Source of the DNA: Caldisericaceae bacterium
Lineage (GTDB): Bacteria > Calditrichota > Calditrichia > Calditrichales > Calditrichaceae
NCBI GenBank assembly: GCA_021160885.1
Contig: JAGHBR010000198.1
Coordinates: 1 to 6,404, forward strand
Length of the DNA stretch: 6,404 bases
Reading direction: 5' to 3'
Part shown: positions 1 through 5,943 of the stretch, one piece after another
Position numbering within the stretch: the stretch's first letter is position 1
How the letters are laid out: every line of letters starts with the position of its first letter
The notes under the pieces: model-generated
Databases searched by the model: none
Told to the model about the DNA's origin: nothing
What the model saw: only the letters and a program-made list of their open reading frames with translations
Made by a program: the position numbers and the translations under genes

Positions 1-122
1 GCTGAAGCTAAGGGCATAGGATTCAAAAATTTGTTTCTATAGTTGATTTCAACAATTTTGTGTTTTAATTTAGGCTTGTACTCTTAAAATCTTAATCAGC
101 CTTTATACTTTAGGAGAATTTG

Positions 123-1697
123 ATGTCTAAGTCATTCCAACTTTCCACTCCCAGAATGGCCATTCTGCTAGTTTTGGTTTTACTTAGTTGTACTATGTTA
201 AAAAAAATTCAGCGAGAATCAATGCCGGCAGACCGTTTTAAAAAGCTATCTAATAAGCAATTGGAATTAAAAATGAAATCTTCGCCTTTTCTTAAAATGC
301 ACATGAAAAATGGCAATGTTTACATATTACAAAACTGGGCTATGGATAGCACCAGAGGGAAAATCACCGGCCAGGGTGTTTTACTCAATGCCAGGCGTGA
401 AAAGTTGTTCCAGGGAAATGTTCAGGTAGGAGTCGATTCTGTAGTTCTTTTTGAAACCAATGTGCTTAAGCAGTCTGGAAGTGCCACCGCCTTGACCGTT
501 TTTACAGGCATTACCGTAGCCATTACTGCCTATTGCCTTACCAATCCCAAAGCCTGTTTTGGTTCCTGCCCCACTTTTTACATTTCGGACGGCGACAGTT
601 TACAGCCCGATGCCGAAGGTTTTTCCGCAAGTATTGCCCCATCACTTGAAGCGAGCGATATCGATGCTTTGTTTCATGCTGCCAGCCAGGGAGATGAATT
701 TGCAATCGAAATGCGCAATGAAGCGCTGGAAACGCACATAGTGCGTTATGTAAATCTGCTGGCTGTACCGCGATCAAGCGGGCAGCGTGTCTTTGCTGAT
801 GCAAAAGGTAACTTCTGGGAAAGTAGCTCGTTAATCGCGCCTTCGGCAGCAACCGCCCCCGAAGGAAGTTGCCTCAACCTTATATCGCATGCCGACAGAA
901 TGGAACGCTACAGCGAAGCGGATTCCAGCTATCTGGGCGCCAAAGAGTACATTGAAATCGAATTCGACGATTTAACGGAAGGGAAATATGGTCTGGTAAT
1001 TGGTGCGCGCCAGTCACTTTTATCAACTTACCTGCTCTATCAAACTTTTGCCTATATGGGGCACGATGTTGGTTACTGGCTGGCTCAGGTAGAACGCGGC
1101 CGTCTGGGCAAAAAGGCTAATGATGTTCTGAATATTTTAGGCGGCATCGATGTCATGATGAAAAATAAATTTGGCATTTGGAAAGTAGTCGATAAAGTTA
1201 ATGAATATGGCCCATTGGCTATTGATTTTCATCTCCTTAAGCTGGGGCATCTTTCTAAAAGGAAGGTAAAAATCCGCTTGAGAATGACCAAAGGCAATTG
1301 GCGCATTGATTACGTGGCTCTTGCCAAATTATCTAAACCCGTTCAACCTGTGCGCTTAAAGCCTTACCAGGTTTTAAAGGAGGGTGTCATAGATCAACGG
1401 GCTTTAACTCTTCTTAGCGACTCGTTAAATCAGTTGGTGACCCTGCCTGGTGACCGCTACACCCTAAAATATCAGTTGCCTAAAAACGCCCCCAATTATG
1501 AATTGTTCCTCGAAAGCCGGGGCTATTATCTCGAATGGATTCGCAAGGAGTGGACCGAGGAAGAAAATCCCTATTTGTTGAGCGAACTCTGGTTTAATCC
1601 CAGGTCTCTGTTAAAACGCCTGGCTCCACAGTTCAAAAAAGTTGAAAAAGAAATAGAAGATTGTTTTTGGAACAGCCGCTATGAAAAAAGTAATTAA
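123..1697 (+). CDS. Conserved hypothetical lipoprotein with NPKACFGSCPTFY motif
   Basis: Predicted 524-residue exported lipoprotein of unknown function. ATG 123 is chosen because AGGAG at 112-116 lies 6 nt upstream; a TTG directly before it is less likely. Residues 12-22 are a hydrophobic signal core ending in a lipobox-like LLSC, with C23 as the likely lipidated cysteine, so the protein is probably membrane anchored and facing the periplasm. Residues 60-115 look like a beta-rich repeat-type segment (KNGNVYIL, ITGQGVLL, VGVDSVVLFETN). A Gly/Ala-rich hydrophobic stretch (119-138) follows, then NPKACFGSCPTFY at 141-153 with a CxxxC pair (C145, C149), then AEGFSASIAPSLEASDIDAL. I recall this motif block from uncharacterised Bacteroidota/Ignavibacteriota/Calditrichota proteins; that is memory, not a search. 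The C-terminal half has no domain I recognise. The 3' end overlaps the next gene by 17 nt, implying co-translation. Positions 1-122 show no convincing promoter; TAAAAT at 85-90 is the only fair -10-like element and lacks a -35 partner. Confidence 0.85.
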   Translation: MSKSFQLSTPRMAILLVLVLLSCTMLKKIQRESMPADRFKKLSNKQLELKMKSSPFLKMHMKNGNVYILQNWAMDSTRGKITGQGVLLNARREKLFQGNVQVGVDSVVLFETNVLKQSGSATALTVFTGITVAITAYCLTNPKACFGSCPTFYISDGDSLQPDAEGFSASIAPSLEASDIDALFHAASQGDEFAIEMRNEALETHIVRYVNLLAVPRSSGQRVFADAKGNFWESSSLIAPSAATAPEGSCLNLISHADRMERYSEADSSYLGAKEYIEIEFDDLTEGKYGLVIGARQSLLSTYLLYQTFAYMGHDVGYWLAQVERGRLGKKANDVLNILGGIDVMMKNKFGIWKVVDKVNEYGPLAIDFHLLKLGHLSKRKVKIRLRMTKGNWRIDYVALAKLSKPVQPVRLKPYQVLKEGVIDQRALTLLSDSLNQLVTLPGDRYTLKYQLPKNAPNYELFLESRGYYLEWIRKEWTEEENPYLLSELWFNPRSLLKRLAPQFKKVEKEIEDCFWNSRYEKSN

Positions 1698-2226
1698 GTC
1701 CTTATTATTATTAGTCGTCTCGGTATTTCTTGTGTTAAGTTGTGCTGCGACCCATGCGCAGCGTAACTGGCTGGAACAACCAGCCACTTTGCAAACCGAC
1801 GCTTTTGGCGTCTGGATAACAGTAAAGACACTGGACAATCAGGAGGTGGCAGGTGAACTGATCGCCGTAAGTAACGATTCTGTTTTTATTGCAGGTGAAA
1901 CACTATCGGTCATTGCCAAAGCCAAGGTCAAATCTGCCCGGCTTGTTGCTTTTAATTCGAATGCTGGTAGTATTGCAGTCTTATCTTTTCTATCTACTTT
2001 AGCAACACCTTTTGTAAATGGTTACTTTTTTATATTCACTGCTCCCATGTGGCTTATCGGAGGAACCGTTACATCAATAATACGATCACATGATCCTATC
2101 ATGGAGTACCCGGATCATAAGTGGGAAGAACTTGCCCTGTTTGCCCGTTACCCACAAGGCCTGCCATTGGGCATTACTCGAAGTAAGATTAAGATGAAAC
2201 ACAAACAAACGAAAGTTACTAAATAG
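1681..2226 (+). CDS. Small exported protein with lipobox-like signal and C-terminal hydrophobic region
   Basis: 181-residue envelope protein of unknown function, translationally coupled to the preceding lipoprotein gene (its ATG lies 17 nt inside that gene, in another frame, with only a weak GGAA-type ribosome site). Residues 1-20 form a typical basic plus hydrophobic signal. Two processing routes are possible: lipidation at C21 (VLSC) or signal peptidase I cleavage after THA (24-26). Residues 41-91 form a beta-rich segment, starting FGVWITVKTLDNQEVAGELIAVSNDSVFI, whose pattern resembles an Sm-like or small beta-barrel fold (inference from pattern only). Residues 95-134 are hydrophobic and could be one or two membrane segments. 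The tail is basic (KIKMKHKQTKVTK). The neighbour shares the same 'modification plus VxxDSV' beta pattern, so the pair probably acts together at the membrane, but no biochemical role can be assigned. Confidence 0.82.
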   Translation: MKKVIKSLLLLVVSVFLVLSCAATHAQRNWLEQPATLQTDAFGVWITVKTLDNQEVAGELIAVSNDSVFIAGETLSVIAKAKVKSARLVAFNSNAGSIAVLSFLSTLATPFVNGYFFIFTAPMWLIGGTVTSIIRSHDPIMEYPDHKWEELALFARYPQGLPLGITRSKIKMKHKQTKVTK

Positions 2227-2243
2227 CCAACCCGTCAGCTATT
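2222..2243. other. Short inverted repeat at the convergent gene junction (weak terminator candidate)
   Basis: AATAGC at 2222-2227 and GCTATT at 2238-2243 form a 6-bp inverted repeat around a 10-nt loop, overlapping the stop codon of the upstream plus-strand gene. It sits between two convergent transcription units, where a bidirectional terminator would be expected. The stem is AT-rich and short, and no T-run follows on the plus strand; on the minus strand it is followed only by a broken TTTAGTAACTTT. It may therefore be chance or a Rho-dependent end. Positions 2266-2281 also hold a tandem 8-bp repeat (TTTGTCAC twice), partly within the end of the PHP gene. Confidence 0.2.
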
Positions 2244-2277
2244 CATGGCCACATCACTTCGTTGCTTTGTCACTTTG

Positions 2278-3333
2278 TCACTCAGTTACCCGGATATTAT
2301 TAGAATAAATCCAAGGACGCTCATCCAATTTTACTTCTACGCGGTACACGCCCGCTGCAGGTGCTTCAAAAGCTACTTTGTTGCCCCTTTTAGCAGCCAG
2401 TTGTTTTCCATTGTGAATCAACAAAACGTTGGCCTCTCGGGGCAAATTGACTTCAAAAACCGTGTTTGGCCGCAAAGGCAAACTTTGGCCCATGGTAGCC
2501 ATGCCTTCGCTATTTTTTGCCACAAAGGTAAACCCTTTGGCCTGGCCCAGATAATTGTGCGAAATAAAGCAACGGGCTTCTTTAATTGCCTGATAAATTT
2601 TGTGCAAAGCGCTTTGTACATCTTCACCAACATTGATTGGTTCATCCGTTAGCACATGAGTTCGAATGGTTCTGAATGAAACCTTGTAGCGAAAGACACG
2701 GATTGAAAACAGCCCCCACAAACGATGCAAAAAGCCATGAGCATCCACACCGCCAATACCGACCACTTTACGTTTTAAGTTCAATTCATCCCAACGGTCC
2801 AGTGTTTCTTGCTTTGGACTAACAATGGAACGCCGGGGATGCCAGATGCGCCAGATTTTATTAAAATGCGTCAACCCTTCCATCCATTCAGACATCTGAT
2901 TCCAAATTTCAATGCCATGGAACAGTTCAGAATTCCACAATGTCCACGGATATGGCGGATATTTTGAGATATGATTGCGCGATTCATCGGGATGGGCAAT
3001 AATTCCCAGTCCGCCTAACTGATGCACACGTTCAACATACTCTTCGGCCTTCATGGTCGGGCCAAGTTCATCGTCAATACCAAAGGCCAGGTAATGGTTT
3101 TTATCTTCCGCATCATTAATCTCATTACCCACGCCAACCAGCAGATTACCGTACCAGCCTTCAAACCCTTCAAACTTGCCACGCAAGGTATTATGATCTG
3201 TAATCAACAAAAAATCAACGCCGACTTCTTTGGCAATCTGGGCAATTTCCGGGATGGGCCGGGTCCCGTCACTGAAAACCGAATGCACATGAATAATGCC
3301 CTGGTATTCGAAATATTTTTTAGTGGATTCCAA
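2278..3333 (-). CDS. PHP-domain metal-dependent phosphoesterase
   Basis: 351-residue protein with the polymerase-and-histidinol-phosphatase (PHP) fold, a metal-dependent phosphoester hydrolase; substrate unknown. The motifs are in order: HVH (H15, H17) with SDG at 21-23, ITDHNT at 44-49, GNE at 69-71 followed by H80, IAHPDE at 112-117 and GGVDAHG at 194-200 (D197, H199). Together these supply the expected metal ligands. Residues about 270-351 form a beta-rich C-terminal extension ending RPWIYSNNIRV, as in other stand-alone PHP proteins that resemble YciV/TrpH-like enzymes plus a small beta domain. The start is TTG 3333, because GGGAGG at 3341-3346 lies 7 nt upstream and the protein then begins just before the first motif. 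An upstream ATG at 3456 is open in frame but would overlap the previous gene by 137 nt and add residues unlike the family. It is the last gene of the operon, overlapping its predecessor by 14 nt. No signal peptide is seen, so it is probably cytoplasmic. Confidence 0.9.
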   Translation of the reverse strand: MESTKKYFEYQGIIHVHSVFSDGTRPIPEIAQIAKEVGVDFLLITDHNTLRGKFEGFEGWYGNLLVGVGNEINDAEDKNHYLAFGIDDELGPTMKAEEYVERVHQLGGLGIIAHPDESRNHISKYPPYPWTLWNSELFHGIEIWNQMSEWMEGLTHFNKIWRIWHPRRSIVSPKQETLDRWDELNLKRKVVGIGGVDAHGFLHRLWGLFSIRVFRYKVSFRTIRTHVLTDEPINVGEDVQSALHKIYQAIKEARCFISHNYLGQAKGFTFVAKNSEGMATMGQSLPLRPNTVFEVNLPREANVLLIHNGKQLAAKRGNKVAFEAPAAGVYRVEVKLDERPWIYSNNIRVTE

Positions 3334-3697
3334 GCAATAACCTCCCGAAAGCCGTTCCCAGGCAATCTGCGACCAAATCTTTCCATGAAAAGAAATTATT
3401 TTTACGGCTGGCATCCCGCAATTCTTTGCCAATGCCAAGTGAAACCGAAAAGCCAATGGCCCAATTGCAGCTTTTGGACTTCGGCCAGGCGAATTGCTGC
3501 TCCATGGTTTTGGCGCCAGCCACCGTGACCATCATGCTTCCTAAAAAATGCAAACCTTTATCGGGCGCCAGCCACAAATCACGTCCTTTAAATTTAACTG
3601 AATCTGATTTAAAAGGCTGTGCGCCATGCACATTAAAAGGCCAAAAGGCTAAAAGTAAAATTGCCAGAAGAACTAACTTAAAACTTGATTTGAGCAT
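3320..3697 (-). CDS. YfiM/DUF2279-like exported small protein
   Basis: 125-residue protein with a Sec signal peptide (basic start, hydrophobic 8-21, likely cleavage after VHG at 23-25) and a short mature domain. The mature part has the pattern I associate with the DUF2279/YfiM family: DKGLHFLGS at 46-54, SLGIGKELRD at 86-95 and SWKDLVADCLGTAFG at 104-118. The conserved acidic and basic residues in these segments (D46, H50, K91, E92, D95, D107, D111) are all present. The family's biochemical role is not known; E. coli YfiM is an envelope lipoprotein, whereas this protein has no lipobox. Residues 78-90 and 108-122 are hydrophobic and may contact the membrane. The ATG lies 20 nt inside the upstream DUF5683-type gene, with a weak GGGA ribosome site 4 nt before it, so coupled translation is likely. 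Its end overlaps the PHP gene by 14 nt. Family assignment is from motif memory. Confidence 0.78.
   Translation of the reverse strand: MLKSSFKLVLLAILLLAFWPFNVHGAQPFKSDSVKFKGRDLWLAPDKGLHFLGSMMVTVAGAKTMEQQFAWPKSKSCNWAIGFSVSLGIGKELRDASRKNNFFSWKDLVADCLGTAFGRLLLGIH
3341..3346 (-). promoter_or_regulatory. Shine-Dalgarno site fixing the PHP gene's TTG start
   Basis: On the minus strand this reads GGGAGG, with 7 nt before TTG at 3333-3331. It lies inside the 3' end of the preceding DUF2279-like gene, and this spacing supports the TTG over the upstream ATG. Confidence 0.75.
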
Positions 3698-4433
3698 GAA
3701 ATCCCAGAAAGTTTGAATCCACCATTGGAATTAAGGTCAGCTGCATGGCCTGATCAAACTTGTAAAGGTAAGCGCTGGCGTAGGCATCGGCCATGGTTAG
3801 CAAATAGGCAGCGCCAAAATACCAGCTATATTTAGAACGCTCGTCTCGATATTTGGTCTTGCGTGTAGCGCGATACTTAATATCGGCCTGATGCGCCCGA
3901 AAAGCAAGGTAAACATCGGTTAAAAAGAAACCGGCCGCTTTCCAGTAAGAGTGAGTATAAATCTGCCCCCAGCCAGGCAACATGGCAGAACGCAGGGCTG
4001 CTCCCCAGGGTGATTTTAAAGGCTTATCAGAAAACAACGCCCCCTGCCATCCAGTTGGATTTTTGCGAAAGGCTACATCAGTTACATCTATCACATTTGT
4101 AAAATGAATGAATAAAGCCGCATTCAAATTCCAGCGAAACGCATTGTAATGATGCCGGGAATGGCCCTTATTGTAATGGTAAAGATGAAAAAAAGCATTG
4201 TAATAAAAATGCAAGCTGCCAAAATAGAATGTTGCTGCTTCCCACAACCGTTCCTGATTTACTTGGCCCCAGCCAGGGATCAGCAAAGATTTTAAAGTTG
4301 TGGTGTAAGGATTTAAAATTTTAGCAGCAGTAGTCGTTGAATTCTGCGCCTGCAGCCCATTGCAAATGGGACACCAAACCATAACCAACAAGAAGGCGAC
4401 GAACAATAAGCGGCGGTAAGATTTATTTTTCAT
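3678..4433 (-). CDS. Duplicated DUF5683-type membrane protein (two PGWGQ units)
   Basis: 251-residue exported or membrane protein of unknown function. The signal peptide spans residues 1-29 (basic RR at 7-8, hydrophobic 9-24, likely cleavage after LQA). Two units follow, each opening L-(K/R)-S-x-(L/M)-(I/L)-P-G-W-G-Q: PGWGQ is at 53-57 and again at 153-157, each followed by an aromatic, Ala-rich helix (WEAATFYFG; WKAAGFFLT). This resembles the DUF5683 pattern, in which a 'PGxGQ-Y' motif precedes hydrophobic helices, so the gene looks like an internal duplication. The intervening section is rich in His and Tyr (H75, H83, H86, H91, H94, H95, H110). Its start ATG overlaps the lipid kinase stop by one base (TGATG), a classic coupling arrangement; a TTG two codons earlier is less likely. 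Its end overlaps the DUF2279-like gene by 20 nt. Confidence 0.85.
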   Translation of the reverse strand: MKNKSYRRLLFVAFLLVMVWCPICNGLQAQNSTTTAAKILNPYTTTLKSLLIPGWGQVNQERLWEAATFYFGSLHFYYNAFFHLYHYNKGHSRHHYNAFRWNLNAALFIHFTNVIDVTDVAFRKNPTGWQGALFSDKPLKSPWGAALRSAMLPGWGQIYTHSYWKAAGFFLTDVYLAFRAHQADIKYRATRKTKYRDERSKYSWYFGAAYLLTMADAYASAYLYKFDQAMQLTLIPMVDSNFLGFHAQIKF

Positions 4434-5302
4434 CAACAAATAACTTCTAATCCACGGCTAATGATTTCAATTTCTAATTTTTCCACTTTTAAAGACAATA
4501 ACTCGCCATCTACATGTACGGCAAACGGTTGCCGACCAGTTATGGTCAGCTTTTCGGTGCGGTGCATTTCAACACGAGGGTCTTCCTTGTGCTTGCCACT
4601 GTAAACTTTAATTAAATTTCTTAGAATGGAAACTACCGGCATATTTTGTATTAAACACAAATCAAACAACCCGTCATTAATTTCAGCATCCGGCGTCAAG
4701 TAGAATCCACCGCCCATGCTTACACCATTACCCACCGTAACCATAAAGTAATCATCCGCCTTTACTGAACCATTAAAGTTTAGTTCCAGATGTACCGGTT
4801 TGTAGTTCATTAAAGTTCGCAAAACAGAGTAAAGGTAAATAGCGTTACCTCTTAACCGTTTAACGCCCAGGCTGGTGTGCACTACCCAGGCATCAAAACC
4901 GATGCCCACGCCATTGTGGAAATATCTTTCGTTGGCTTTGCCTAAATCGACAAATTTCTTTCGCCCCTGCAATAAAACTTCCAACGCCAATTCAAACTGA
5001 AAAGGAATATTAACCGCCCGGGCAAAGTCATTTCCGCTACCTACAGGAATTAAACCAAGCACAGCCTGTTGCCCCACAAGCCCATTGACCACCTCGTTTA
5101 ATGTGCCATCACCGCCAACAGCTATCACAACCGTGTGCGATTGCCCTCCCTGCTCTGCCAGTTCGATGGCATGACCAGGACGCTTTGTCCAATAAAGTTC
5201 AATATCAATGCTTAAGCGCTTTAAACGGTCAATTAAAAGTTCTCCTAAAACTTTGCCTCTGCCTCTGCCGGAAACTGGATTTACTATAAAAAAGTAATTC
5301 AA
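4433..5302 (-). CDS. Diacylglycerol kinase-family lipid kinase (YegS/DgkB-like)
   Basis: 289-residue soluble enzyme of the DAGK catalytic family, which transfers phosphate from ATP to diacylglycerol or a related lipid at the inner membrane face, feeding phospholipid recycling. Exact substrate unknown. Motifs in order: NPVSG at 8-12, the nucleotide-binding GGDGTLNEVVNG at 63-74, PVGSGNDFAR at 86-95, VGIGFDA at 132-138, GNG at 191-193 with GGGFYLTPDAEINDGLFDL at 197-215 (D210 and D214, the metal-site loop), and HVDGE at 263-267. Length and motif set match full-length bacterial members. The start is TTG 5302: the codon immediately before it is an in-frame TAA, and no ATG or GTG occurs before the NPVSG motif. 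The start is only 3 nt after the ridA stop, and the stop overlaps the next start, so expression is tied to its neighbours. No signal peptide is present. Confidence 0.95.
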   Translation of the reverse strand: MNYFFIVNPVSGRGRGKVLGELLIDRLKRLSIDIELYWTKRPGHAIELAEQGGQSHTVVIAVGGDGTLNEVVNGLVGQQAVLGLIPVGSGNDFARAVNIPFQFELALEVLLQGRKKFVDLGKANERYFHNGVGIGFDAWVVHTSLGVKRLRGNAIYLYSVLRTLMNYKPVHLELNFNGSVKADDYFMVTVGNGVSMGGGFYLTPDAEINDGLFDLCLIQNMPVVSILRNLIKVYSGKHKEDPRVEMHRTEKLTITGRQPFAVHVDGELLSLKVEKLEIEIISRGLEVIC

Positions 5303-5305
5303 TTA

Positions 5306-5686
5306 CTAAACCATTTTTTCTGCAATACAATCGACTTCGATTAAAACATCTTTTGGCAAACAGGCCACTTCAACGGTGGAACGCGCCGGTACAGCCTGAC
5401 CAAAATATTGGGCGTAAATTTCATTTACCTGGCCAAAATCATTCATGTTTTTCAGATAAATGGTCGTCTTAACTACATGATTCAAACCCGAGCCGGCGGC
5501 TTCCAGAACGGCTTTCAGGTTCTCGAATACCTGTTTGGCCTGCGCAACCACATCGCCATCAATTAAATTATTTGTATTGGGATCAATGGCAATTTGTCCT
5601 GAAGTAAAAATCAAGCCGTTCGACTCAATGGCCTGCGAATAAGGTCCAATTGGCGCCGGCGCCCTATCCGTTTTGATTGATTTCAT
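5306..5686 (-). CDS. ridA: RidA family enamine/imine deaminase
   Basis: 126-residue cytoplasmic enzyme of the RidA (YjgF/YER057c/UK114) family, which hydrolyses reactive enamine/imine intermediates such as 2-aminoacrylate, released by PLP enzymes, to the keto acid and ammonia; the protein usually works as a trimer. Family marks visible: GPYSQA at 14-19, SGQ at 29-31, the PARSTVEVACLPKD segment at 100-113 with the substrate-binding R102, and IEVDCIA at 116-122 with E117, equivalent to the catalytic region's Arg and Glu in E. coli RidA. The length is the family norm. ATG 5686 is chosen because GGAGGA at 5693-5698 lies 6 nt upstream; an in-frame start 24 nt earlier (5710) would place the ribosome site inside the protein. 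It is the first gene of the minus-strand operon and lies behind a strong promoter candidate. Confidence 0.96.
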   Translation of the reverse strand: MKSIKTDRAPAPIGPYSQAIESNGLIFTSGQIAIDPNTNNLIDGDVVAQAKQVFENLKAVLEAAGSGLNHVVKTTIYLKNMNDFGQVNEIYAQYFGQAVPARSTVEVACLPKDVLIEVDCIAEKMV

Positions 5687-5692
5687 AGCATG

Positions 5693-5698
5693 TCCTCC
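5693..5698 (-). promoter_or_regulatory. Shine-Dalgarno site of ridA
   Basis: On the minus strand this reads GGAGGA, with CATGCT (6 nt) before the ATG at 5686. It is strong and well spaced, and it fixes the ridA start against a longer in-frame alternative. Confidence 0.85.
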
Positions 5699-5728
5699 AC
5701 TTTTCCACATTATTCCAATAAAACATTG

Positions 5729-5757
5729 AAAATAGCAAAGCTAAGCCAATGAGTCAA
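5729..5757 (-). promoter_or_regulatory. Predicted sigma70-type promoter of the ridA operon
   Basis: On the minus strand, TTGACT (5757-5752) as -35 is followed by a 17-nt spacer and TATTTT (5734-5729) as -10, matching 5 of 6 and 4 of 6 consensus bases. The start of transcription would fall near 5722, giving a leader of about 36 nt with a good ribosome site before ridA. It is the only strong promoter seen for the five-gene cluster. The spacing is ideal, but the -10 is not perfect. Confidence 0.65.
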
Positions 5758-5830
5758 TAATTTTATCAACTGAACAAATAAGTATTGCCTCCAAAAAATT
5801 CCTTCTAAAACCCCCTTACAACGAAATTAT

Positions 5831-5854
5831 TTTACAAAGACACTTAAATGTAAA
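5831..5854. repeat. Inverted repeat TTTACA-N12-TGTAAA in the divergent region
   Basis: TTTACA at 5831-5836 and TGTAAA at 5849-5854 form exact 6-bp arms around 12 nt. The spacing suits a dimeric regulator's two half-sites, between the divergent promoters. In AT-rich DNA it may be chance. Confidence 0.25.
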
Positions 5855-5867
5855 CTTTTTTAATTCC

Positions 5868-5881
5868 AGATTAGTTAATCT
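5868..5881. repeat. 14-bp near-palindrome AGATTA-GT-TAATCT
   Basis: Exact 6-bp arms around a central GT. It sits about 25 bp upstream of the candidate -35 of the TPR gene. It is a candidate operator rather than a terminator, as the stem is AT-rich and no T-run follows. Confidence 0.3.
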
Positions 5882-5906
5882 ACATAGGATGATAAACCCT
5901 TAAAAT

Positions 5907-5935
5907 TTGTAATTGAAAATTTAATTTTGTACAAT
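5907..5935 (+). promoter_or_regulatory. Candidate promoter of the TPR protein gene
   Basis: TTGTAA (5907-5912), a 17-nt spacer, then TACAAT (5930-5935), matching 4 of 6 and 5 of 6 consensus bases. Transcription would begin near 5942, only about two bases before ATG 5944, so either that message is nearly leaderless or translation starts at the in-frame ATG 5977. Confidence 0.45.
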
Positions 5936-5943
5936 ACAAAGAG

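Noticed and set aside
1..42. An open plus-strand stretch ending at TAG (40-42), reading AEAKGIGFKNLFL
   Set aside because: It could be the tail of an upstream gene, but 13 codons at a window edge carry no recognisable motif, so it is not called.
42..53. Near-palindrome GTTGA-TT-TCAAC upstream of the first gene
   Set aside because: The 5-bp arms are short in AT-rich DNA and no promoter is convincingly placed around it.
43..71. Possible promoter TTGATT-N17-TAATTT for the first lipoprotein gene
   Set aside because: The -10 matches only 3 of 6 consensus bases; the spacing alone is not enough in such AT-rich sequence.
538..852. Minus-strand open frame of 104 codons inside the first lipoprotein gene
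   Set aside because: It lies antisense to a well-supported gene and has a composition (many His, Arg, Pro) typical of a shadow frame; no ribosome site or motif was noted.
1435..1455. Direct repeat TGGTGACC at 1435-1442 and 1448-1455
   Set aside because: It is 8 bp at a 13-bp distance inside a coding region, easily chance, and breaks the codon phase.
2245..3528. Plus-strand open frames opposite the PHP gene (2245-2652, 3022-3528)
   Set aside because: They run antisense to the PHP gene, whose metal-ligand motifs are complete, and have no recognisable domain.
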